Source of the DNA: Candidatus Altimarinota bacterium
GTDB taxonomy: Bacteria > Patescibacteriota > Gracilibacteria > BD1-5 > UBA2023
DNA length: 5,846 nucleotides
Direction: 5' to 3'
Assembly (NCBI GenBank): GCA_947373235.1
Contig: CANBWW010000060.1
Span: 1 to 5,846 of the forward strand
In this document: in pieces, positions 1 through 5,846 of the stretch
How positions within the stretch are numbered: position 1 is the first letter of the stretch
Layout of the letters: each line of letters begins with the position of its first letter
Notes under the pieces: generated by a model
The model's input: only the letters and a program-made list of their open reading frames with translations
Database searches by the model: none
What the model was told of the DNA's origin: nothing
Made by a program: the position numbers and the translations under genes

Positions 1-59
1 TTTTTATACAGTTCAAGAAGAGGATTTTTTTCATATCCAAGAGTGGAATAGTACGGCAT
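1..59 (-). CDS. Start of an unidentified gene (5' end only, runs off the window)
   Basis: An ATG at 57-59 opens a frame that stays open to the left edge, giving 19 residues that begin MPYYSTLGYEKN and end in LLELYK. It begins three bases after the TAG stop of the upstream radical SAM gene (stop at 63-65, reading TAG-TTT-ATG), so it continues the same operon. No clear Shine-Dalgarno sequence precedes it, as at most junctions here. It is also in the same reading frame as the upstream gene, so the TAG is all that separates the two. Too little is present to assign a family. Its position directly after five radical SAM genes makes it a candidate pathway member. The start is supported by spacing only. 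Confidence 0.5.
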   Translation of the reverse strand, partial: MPYYSTLGYEKNPLLELYK

Positions 60-62
60 AAA

Positions 63-1043
63 CTATTTTCAATAAGAAATGGTATCAATAATATTTTGTT
101 TTTCTTCACTGGAAACTTTTTGTGGACGATATTCTACAAAATCATAGTATCCAGGATGGTCTTCTCCGAGAATGTGATGCGGTTGATGAAGCCAGATACC
201 ACCACAGATATCATTGAGATCACATTTTTTACATGCTTCTCATTTATCATGCAAAAACCAAGAAGTCGGTTGCTCAGCAACTCAACGTTCATCTAAAAAG
301 TGAATTCTTCTTTCTTCCTTTTTGACGATTTTACGAGTCTCCGTAGAAAAATACTCAAATCCTCTCATATAACAGAGTGGAACGCGTTCCACTCGAAATG
401 TTTTTCAAAGAGATATAAGCAATTGCATACTTCGACGAAGAGGTAGTTCGAAAAGAGAAAAATCAGGGAGTGTAGAAAGAGCCACTTCGGTCTTTCTCAT
501 CATGAGAGGATCAAGATTATTCCACACAAAGTGTTCAATCTGAGGAAATTGTTTCATCAGAAACTGAACAGTTATATCGAGATGACTTTGATTATAGTGG
601 TTGATCACGGTATTGATTTGAACACGCATACCGAGTGAAGATGCATTTTGTATAGAAAGCATCAATTTTTTCCAAGATCCGGGCGTATTCGTGAGAAAAT
701 CATGAATCTTTGGATTATAGGAATAGACTGAAAAATGTACCAACTCTAATCAGGCATCACTGAGCTTCTTCGTAAAATCAAAATTTGCTGTCATCATACC
801 ATTTGAGATCATTCTTGATTCGATTCATTTTTCTTTCGCATAAGAAATCCATTTTGGAAGATCTAGGGAAAGTGTTGGCTCTCCGCCAGTAAAAATAATT
901 CACTTGTATCCACTCACTAAAAAATCATCGATTATTTTTATACCTTCTTCATAAGTTATATTTTGACCATTTGAAGGATTCGAACAAAAATGGCAAGAAT
1001 TATTGCAATGACGATTTACCTGGATGTATCCTATATTTGCCAT
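63..1043 (-). CDS. Radical SAM protein with SPASM/twitch-like C-terminal cysteine cluster (UGA = Gly)
   Basis: A 326-residue protein, intact only if seven in-frame TGA codons are read as glycine (residues 48, 73, 98, 213, 254, 268 and near the end). Radical SAM enzymes cleave S-adenosylmethionine with a [4Fe-4S] cluster to make a 5'-deoxyadenosyl radical. The cluster motif CNNSCHFC has Cys13, Cys17 and Cys20. The SAM-binding motif TGGEPT is at about 52-57 and SNG follows. A stretch with HD and TPGSW near the middle resembles the gene at 1043-2377. The C-terminus has VPLC (Cys224), an E-x-FSTETRK segment, then CKKC and C with GG (Cys271, Cys274, Cys280), which fits a second Fe-S cluster as in SPASM/twitch peptide-modifying enzymes. 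The ATG at 1041-1043 shares its A with the TAA of the upstream gene, and no earlier in-frame start exists before that TAA. The substrate is unknown. Family confidence is high; specific function is not assigned. Confidence 0.93.
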
Positions 1044-1045
1044 TA
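1041..1045 (-). other. TAATG stop/start overlap (translational coupling)
   Basis: The TAA of the 1043-2377 gene (1043-1045) and the ATG of the 63-1043 gene (1041-1043) share one A. With no Shine-Dalgarno visible upstream, re-initiation by the terminating ribosome is the likely way the downstream gene starts. Confidence 0.75.
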
Positions 1046-2377
1046 TAAATTTGGGATTGGTTGCAAAATTTTGTAGCCGTAAGAACGAATAAAATTAATA
1101 TGTATTCATTCACAGTTTTTATTATATTTACAAGATATACATCGAGTAGATTTTTTACGATAGAGGTCCGTTATATATTTTTTTGTATACTTCGTTACGG
1201 ATTTCTCACCCTCAAGATCACTCTCCCATTCATAGAATCCTTCATTATTCGATGATCGAACACACCGAGGTACATTGACCAAAAATTGATCTTGAGCGAG
1301 TGGAAGATGCTTGATTTTCTCTATAAATTCCTCTGCCGTAGAACCATATTTTTCATACACCTGGCTCGGGAATTCCTCTCATCGTAAAACAAGATATTTC
1401 TTGTCAGCTGGAATAATATCACTTCACGTCAAGATATATTTTTTACCGTTTTCTGGAAGTTTTGTGTTTTGATGATCTATAAAATCATGACAGTATTGTT
1501 TCAAAAAACACACATCACAAGCTTCGCCGAAACAATCTAGCTTTTTTTCACCATGAGAACGAATAAAATTATCAAACATTTCATACATTTCTCATGTAGT
1601 TTCAGACTTTATTTTTCGTGGATCTTGGATCAGATCTTCATATCCTTCAAATGCCTCGACTGGAAACCGATTGGTCCACATATTCATACCAGATATTTTC
1701 GAAAGCTTCCACGTTTGATGAAGAGGTTCAAGTTTTTCCTCAACTTTATAAAATAATTGATCTTTATACTCTGAAAATCCCCTTCCAAAAGGGATAATCT
1801 GGAGAATATCATATTCCATCACCCCAAGTCACATAAAAAATCGGACAATATCTGGAAGAAAATCCACATTGACCTTACAAACGACAATATCGATATTTAT
1901 AATAATCTGTGGATGATATTTTTTAAGATATACGAGTCACCTGAGAGCTTTCTGAAAAGATCAAGGCGTCGCTGTCAGATAATCATGGAGATTTGCACGA
2001 TGCCCATGAAAAGAAAATGTTACTTCCCCGATACCCGCGGTGACAACCATATCACAAAATTCTTTCTTTGCGAACATATTTCAGTTCGTCACGGTTTGTA
2101 CTCGATCATATCCTATAGTTTTTGCAAATTTTATATATTCAGGAAATTTTGGATGGATACTTGCTTCTCATCCGGAAATAATAATACGATTATATTCACC
2201 AACCTTAAATCCAGTACGGATTTTCTCGCGAATAATATCATCATCGATCAATTTTCCATTTTGAGCATCTGCATCGAGACAAAAAAGGCACTTTTCGTTA
2301 CAAGCAGCAGCAATACGCACCCATACACGATTCTCACGAGTGGTTGCCTCTTTCAAGATGAGTGTACTACTGGTCAT
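1043..2377 (-). CDS. Large radical SAM protein with two C-terminal cysteine clusters (UGA = Gly)
   Basis: A 444-residue protein containing nine in-frame TGA codons read as Gly. CNEKCLFC (Cys26, 30, 33) is the radical SAM cluster motif. The GGE motif appears as SGGEAS (Gly70 is TGA), followed by TNG whose Gly99 is TGA, and a TATPGSF segment also found in the neighbour at 63-1043. After the core are two cysteine groups. One is LDC-x4-CDVC-x5-C (Cys282, 287, 290, 296). The other is VPRC (Cys372) followed by CISC-x5-CEG (Cys413, 416, 422), a 4-Cys SPASM/twitch-like pattern. The protein is therefore likely to hold one or two auxiliary Fe-S clusters. The reading frame ends in LQPIPNL and its TAA overlaps the next ATG. 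The ATG at 2375-2377 lies inside the end of the upstream gene (11 nt overlap) with no obvious Shine-Dalgarno. Upstream sense codons keep this frame open, so a non-ATG earlier start cannot be excluded. It is likely cytosolic, and its substrate is unknown. Confidence 0.92.
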
Positions 2378-3284
2378 ATTGAATAGTAAAATTTGAAAGT
2401 ATCTGATTTACATAATATACAGATTTGAGAACATTATGCGAGTATTCTTTCTCAAGACAAATCTGGATTTTTTGTAGATATTGAGTCTGTTCCTCTTCCG
2501 AAAGAAGAGAAAAATCAGTATCAAAAACAGAGCCAATCTTCAATTCACTTTTATATTTCTCAAATCTTCCTGCAAGGATCAGATTGGTTCCGTATAGGGA
2601 ACCATCCGTATCGATAACTATCCCAAAATTAAAAAAACTGGTTGGGGAATAATTTTCAGAATTCACCAGAAATATTGGTTTATGGGCACGCATTTTTTGT
2701 ATTTTTTGAAATCCATACACCAGGGATTTCAAGGCATCTTTACTCCATTCTACATAATATTCTGGAAGGAAATTAAACGATCGAAATCAAAGTGAATACA
2801 GATACTCAAAATTTTCTACCATCGCAGCAACATTTTTTGGTGTGATCACTTGATTCACTCGAAAAAAAGATTCTTCTCATCGAATATTTTCTAATATTTT
2901 TATATATTTCGACTCTCCACTTCCGACGACAACTCTGTTTTCATCTGTTGTTTTTTGATCACCATCGAGACTCAGAGTCACGATCATATCACGATCTTTC
3001 ATCTGCGTTATTTTTTTAGTATCCAAGAGTGATCCATTGGTAGTGACATAGAATTTCGAATTTTGATTCTGAGGAAATCCGTCAATCAAAGTGCAAATAC
3101 CATGAAACTTCATAGTCGGTTCACCACCAAAAAATTTTGTTTTCGTAAAAGCAATATCTTGGTTCGATAAAAAATCTAAAGATTGCCGAATAACCACATC
3201 ATTCATATCTTCAGCTCGCTTGTCGATATCACAGTATCGACATCGATAGTTACAGTTGTAGGTAAGGATAAATATAAGTTCCAT
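2367..3284 (-). CDS. Radical SAM protein lacking auxiliary cysteine cluster (UGA = Gly)
   Basis: A 305-residue protein with only two TGA-Gly codons (residues 136 and 166). CNYRCRYCDID gives Cys11, Cys15 and Cys18. FFGGEPTM is at 51-58, TTNGSL follows, then LSLDGD with a downstream DENR. These resemble the radical SAM core of anaerobic sulfatase-maturase/SPASM-type enzymes, which carry an S-x-DG segment. Beyond the core it has an IDTDGSLY segment like the strand that normally leads into a SPASM cysteine cluster, but the cysteines are absent; only one Cys (in IQIC) remains in the C-terminal part. It may be a degenerate SPASM member relying on the SAM cluster alone. The ATG at 3282-3284 shares its A with the upstream TAA, which fixes the start by coupling. 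The gene ends in TAG at 2367-2369, after the next gene has begun. The substrate is unknown. Confidence 0.92.
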
Positions 3285-3286
3285 TA
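3282..3286 (-). other. TAATG stop/start overlap (translational coupling)
   Basis: The TAA of the 3284-4198 gene (3284-3286) and the ATG of the 2367-3284 gene (3282-3284) share one A. The bases before it are pyrimidine-rich (TATCCTTTC) and offer no Shine-Dalgarno, which points to coupled re-initiation and tied expression of the two enzymes. Confidence 0.75.
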
Positions 3287-4198
3287 GAAAGGATAAAGAT
3301 CAAGATACTTTTGAAATACGCCCGTGCAAGGTTTTTCCTTATACGCACAAGAATAACACTTATCGACAAAAATTCTTTCCCGAGAATTATCAGGACTATA
3401 GATGTCAATGAGTGTGATTTTTCCCTCTTTATTGGTATAACGTTCGATCGTATTTCTTTCCTGCCAATAGAAATCATTGGAACATTCGTGCAAATCCTCA
3501 GGAAGTTTACATAGAGGAATACCGAAAATACGAAAATTCTTTCCATAAAAATCGGCAAGTTTCTTACCAAGAACAATATAAGGAACGATTTCTTCGTACG
3601 ATACAGATAATTCTCCGTATCGGCTCCGAGCATCTCACTCAGGTGCAACATAGGATATGAGAATATGATCGACTGGATATCCAGTATCTATTATATTTTG
3701 AATAATTTTTTCGAGATTTTTATAATTATACCGATTCAGAACGATATTTGTCTGAAAATAATGATTCTTTTGCTTATACATTGCAGAATTTTTACTAATC
3801 GGAGGAAATCGTGAAAAATGTAAAGGATCAGCTGTTTGCTCGATACAAGATGCATCATCATACCAATGAATCGAAAGAGAAAGCACGTCTACATATTGGA
3901 AAAATTCTTTTGCAAATACATCGCCAGCGAGCATCGTTCCGTTGGTTCCCACATAGATCGTATATCCAAGTTTTTTTGCAAATTGGAGAAGAGAAATGAA
4001 TTTTGGGAAGAGCGTCGGCTCTCCTCATGTAAAATTTACATAATTAAAACCTTTTTTTGCACGATCAACTAATATTGTTTTGATTTGGAGTTCTGTAAGT
4101 GGGGCATGTGCATATTTTCTCATCCGTTCGCTTTCACTACAAAATATACATGCATGATTGCATGTGGTGGTCATATGAAAGTCAAGGGTTTTATGCAT
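3284..4198 (-). CDS. Radical SAM protein with C-terminal CxxC...CxG cluster (UGA = Gly)
   Basis: A 304-residue protein with two TGA-Gly codons, one of them the first glycine of FTGGEPT (Gly58) and the other at residue 188. CNHACIFC has Cys13, 17 and 20, the same spacing from the start as in the 63-1043 protein. GTNGT and LSIHWYDD follow in the core. The C-terminus has GIPLC (Cys230), Cys239, then CYSC-x6-C-TG (Cys281, 284, 291) and a Tyr-rich tail ending YLDLYPF. This fits one auxiliary Fe-S cluster of SPASM/twitch type. I chose the ATG at 4196-4198 because GGAG lies nine bases upstream, the clearest Shine-Dalgarno in the window, and because the next stop upstream in frame (4226-4228) ends the preceding gene. 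The TTG at 4211-4213 is a weaker alternative. The TAA stop overlaps the next ATG. The substrate is unknown. Confidence 0.92.
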
Positions 4199-4207
4199 AG
4201 ATACTAT

Positions 4208-4211
4208 CTCC
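4208..4211 (-). promoter_or_regulatory. Shine-Dalgarno site (GGAG) for the radical SAM gene at 3284-4198
   Basis: GGAG sits nine bases before the ATG at 4196-4198, inside the only intergenic gap longer than three bases (27 nt, 4199-4225). The other starts in the window show no comparable purine-rich site and instead overlap or abut the upstream stop. This site decides the start of the gene. Confidence 0.6.
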
Positions 4212-4225
4212 AAAATGATTATAAA

Positions 4226-5581
4226 TTACTTCTCTATACTGGTATTCTCATGATACATATTGAAAGAATTTTGTATTTCAGAGAGTTTTTTATCAACTAA
4301 GATTTTATATAAAATTTTTACCTCTGGACTATAGTGTGGAATAAAAAATTCCTGCATAGTCTCCCTATCTGGAAATGAAAAATAAAAATCTTTTTTATTT
4401 TGAGAATACATCAAGCATGAAGGGTATTGAGCTATAAGAGACGGGAAATCCATCTCTATGGAAGATCAAAAATGGTGAAGATAACCCTCATTGAGTCATT
4501 CTCGAGAAACATTATTCATCAAGAACATGAGTTTTTCATCATACAAACTCATCGGAAGATAGTACTTCTGAAAATCTCTATCCATATATTCATGAATCGA
4601 TGGATTTTTATACATTCCCTTTCATACTATATAACCAAAAGCTCCTGCACCAAATGCAATGACAGTCTCTCATCGTCTATGAAATGATTCAATATAGTGA
4701 GTATGTTCTCGAGTAAGGGTATATTTATTTTTTAAATAAAGCTCCAAAATATGGGCAATCTTAGAGAGAAAAGTGTGTTTTGGATATATATGTTTCCTTT
4801 TTGAAAAGAAGTCAGGACTGTATACTGTCTCTTCATAGAGATTCACACTAAAAGATGCAGGATGAAATACCTCACAGAGGTGATCGAGTTGAGTGGCAAA
4901 TGTGGTTATAGTTTCTCAAGGAAGTCCTATAATAAAATCAAGATGAACTCGAAATCAATATTTATGTATTTTCTGACCAATACTATCTACATAATGATTG
5001 TTCTGCCACTCTCTTCATATATTCTTCAATACTGCTTCTTCCGTTGATTGTATACCAATATTCAAAGTATCAATAGAAAGATCTTTCAGTCACTTTAAAA
5101 TACTTTCCGTAAGAACAATAGGGGTTGCATCGATTTCCCATATTGCCTCTTGATCTATATTAAAGTATCATCGAATACACTGAACAATTTTTTTTAAATT
5201 TTCAATTCCAAGGATAATAGGCGTTCATCAACCAATATATATATTCTTAATTGGTTTTGTAGAATACTTCTGTTTGTGAAGTGATATTTCTTGTATGAGT
5301 CTATCGGTATACTGAGCAAATAAATCTTTATCATTTGATTCTACGATATCAATAAAACAAAAAGAACATTTTTTCGTACAAAAAGGTACATGTATATAGA
5401 GACTCGCTTCTAGATCATTAGTGACAAGCTTTGATATATTTATATCTGAAGGTTCGAGTACTGAAAAAAGAAGAGGTTTTGGATACGCAGAGAACGATTC
5501 TGGATATCAACTATTGATTGCATGAATTCTTTGATAAAAATCCTCATGAAATACTGGCTTTATTTTTGATTGTTTTCACAT
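4226..5581 (-). CDS. HemN/HemW-like radical SAM protein (UGA = Gly)
   Basis: A 451-residue protein with thirteen TGA-Gly codons, more than its roughly ten GGN glycines. After a ~60-residue N-terminal extension comes YIHVPFC-x3-C-x2-CF (Cys68, 72, 75), the HemN-superfamily signature. Next are IYIGGGTP (117-121, with Gly118 and Gly119 both TGA), NIGIQS (~174-179), DFIIGLPGET (215-224, Gly222 TGA) and FGAGAFG (310-316). The C-terminal ~120 residues fit loosely with a HemN_C-type domain. Known relatives are HemN (coproporphyrinogen III dehydrogenase), HemW (heme chaperone), HutW/ChuW and class C radical SAM methyltransferases, some of which use two SAM molecules. The CX3CX2CF form lacks HemN's extra CxC cysteine. 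No heme genes are nearby, so a methyltransferase or other role is as likely. The ATG at 5579-5581 is followed at once by TGA and is the only ATG between an upstream TAG and the core. It overlaps the preceding gene by 22 nt. Confidence 0.92.
5225..5230 (-). other. Tandem UGA codons encoding Gly-Gly of the GGGTP motif
   Basis: On the minus strand the codons read GGT-TGA-TGA-ACG-CCT. The HemN superfamily has GGGTP at this place. Read as stops, two adjacent terminators would cut the protein at residue 118, while 333 further residues with family motifs remain in frame. This is the strongest single piece of evidence in the window that UGA is glycine. Confidence 0.9.
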
Positions 5582-5846
5582 CTTTGGATAAGAAGAGTAT
5601 TTAATGCATCATCATATCTATATGGAAAAAGTTTCTTGTATGCAAAAAATTTAATCTTTGGATCACTTAAATCTGTCGGAAATGAATAATTTTTATTCTT
5701 TATTCAATTTACTAAATCAAGATACAGTCTGCAGGGTTCATCATTCGGTAGACATTGATCAGTACCAGAAAGGAGAGACTGCATCAATCGAATATTTTCT
5801 TTTGGAGTGTCAGGCATTTCTTGAAGTAAACCATCTAAATCATCAC
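5560..5846 (-). CDS. C-terminal end of an unrecognised gene (5' end outside window)
   Basis: A frame open from the right edge to TAA at 5560-5562 encodes at least 94 residues, containing one TGA that reads as Gly in LVNGIKN. Recognisable short stretches are QCLPNDEPC, two Tyr/Phe-rich patches (FFAYKKLFPYRY) and a tail RCENNQK. I do not recognise a family. Three cysteines are present but no CX3CX2C motif. An internal ATG at 5815-5817 would give a protein of about 85 residues, but no clear Shine-Dalgarno supports it, and the frame is open beyond it, so a longer gene is more likely. The last 22 bases overlap the start of the HemN-like gene, which places it in the same operon. It could be another pathway protein or a substrate carrier; this is a guess. 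Confidence 0.75.

Noticed and set aside
1913..2386. Plus-strand open frame of 157 residues, and other plus-strand open frames
   Set aside because: They lie antisense to the radical SAM genes, show no recognisable motif or Shine-Dalgarno, and contain composition expected of a reverse-frame shadow.
3250..3651. Minus-strand 133-residue open frame overlapping two radical SAM genes
   Set aside because: It is out of frame with both real genes, lacks motifs, and would overlap their coding sequence entirely.
4218..4223. TATAAT matching a -10 promoter box in the 27-nt gap before the gene at 3284-4198
   Set aside because: No TTGACA-like -35 sits 16-18 nt upstream, and transcription would start on top of the GGAG ribosome site. 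It is likely chance in AT-rich sequence.
63..5581. Decayed pseudogenes or frameshifted fragments (many short pieces under the standard code)
   Set aside because: All interruptions are TGA. None is TAA, TAG or a frame change, and joining them restores complete motifs in five genes.
63..5581. UGA = Trp (Mycoplasma-type code 4)
   Set aside because: TGA falls on glycine positions (GGGTP, GGEPT, TNG, LPGET), and Trp is encoded by TGG in the same genes.
63..5581. UGA as selenocysteine
   Set aside because: There are about 33 sites at Gly positions, including a tandem pair, with no local stem-loops noticed; selenocysteine is rare and placed at Cys-like sites.
4226..5581. Calling the HemN-like gene hemN or hemW
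   Set aside because: The superfamily is clear, but the subfamily cannot be decided by eye and no heme gene is present.

Overview
The window is one block of minus-strand genes that can only be read with UGA (TGA) as a sense codon. Under the standard code every gene is cut into pieces. If TGA is read as glycine the pieces join, in frame, into five full-length proteins with family motifs intact. TGA falls on glycines that are nearly invariant in their families: both later glycines of GGGTP, one glycine of GGEPT, the glycine of TNG, and the glycine of LPGET. This is translation table 25, known from the candidate phyla Absconditabacteria (SR1) and Gracilibacteria (BD1-5), which are small-genome, host-dependent Patescibacteria/CPR bacteria. 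AT-rich sequence, no visible gaps, overlapping genes and scarce Shine-Dalgarno sites fit that assignment. The window alone does not decide between the two phyla.

Layout in transcription order (right to left). The 3' end of an unrecognised gene lies at 5560-5846. Then come a HemN/HemW-like radical SAM protein (4226-5581, 451 aa), a radical SAM protein with C-terminal extra cysteines (3284-4198, 304 aa), a radical SAM protein that has lost those cysteines (2367-3284, 305 aa), a larger radical SAM protein with two possible auxiliary cysteine clusters (1043-2377, 444 aa), and a radical SAM/SPASM-twitch-like protein (63-1043, 326 aa). The start of another gene lies at 1-59. Junctions are overlaps of 22, 1, 11 and 1 nt, and gaps of 27 and 3 nt, so this looks like one polycistronic, translationally coupled operon. 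I see no promoter, terminator, RNA gene, repeat, mobile element or plus-strand gene. No stretch above 27 bases lacks a gene.

How the genes may work together: five consecutive radical SAM enzymes is an unusually dense cluster, more so in a reduced genome. All five keep the CX3CX2C motif for the SAM-binding [4Fe-4S] cluster. Three (63-1043, 1043-2377, 3284-4198) share a C-terminal Pro-x(0-1)-Cys ... CxxC-x5/6-C-[TEG]-G pattern like the SPASM/twitch auxiliary-cluster domains of peptide- and cofactor-modifying enzymes. The fourth is HemN-like, a fold also used by class C radical SAM methyltransferases. The simplest inference is a multi-step radical modification pathway, possibly of a peptide or protein (RiPP-like). 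Neither the substrate nor the chemistry is visible. The substrate could be encoded by either flanking partial gene or outside the window.
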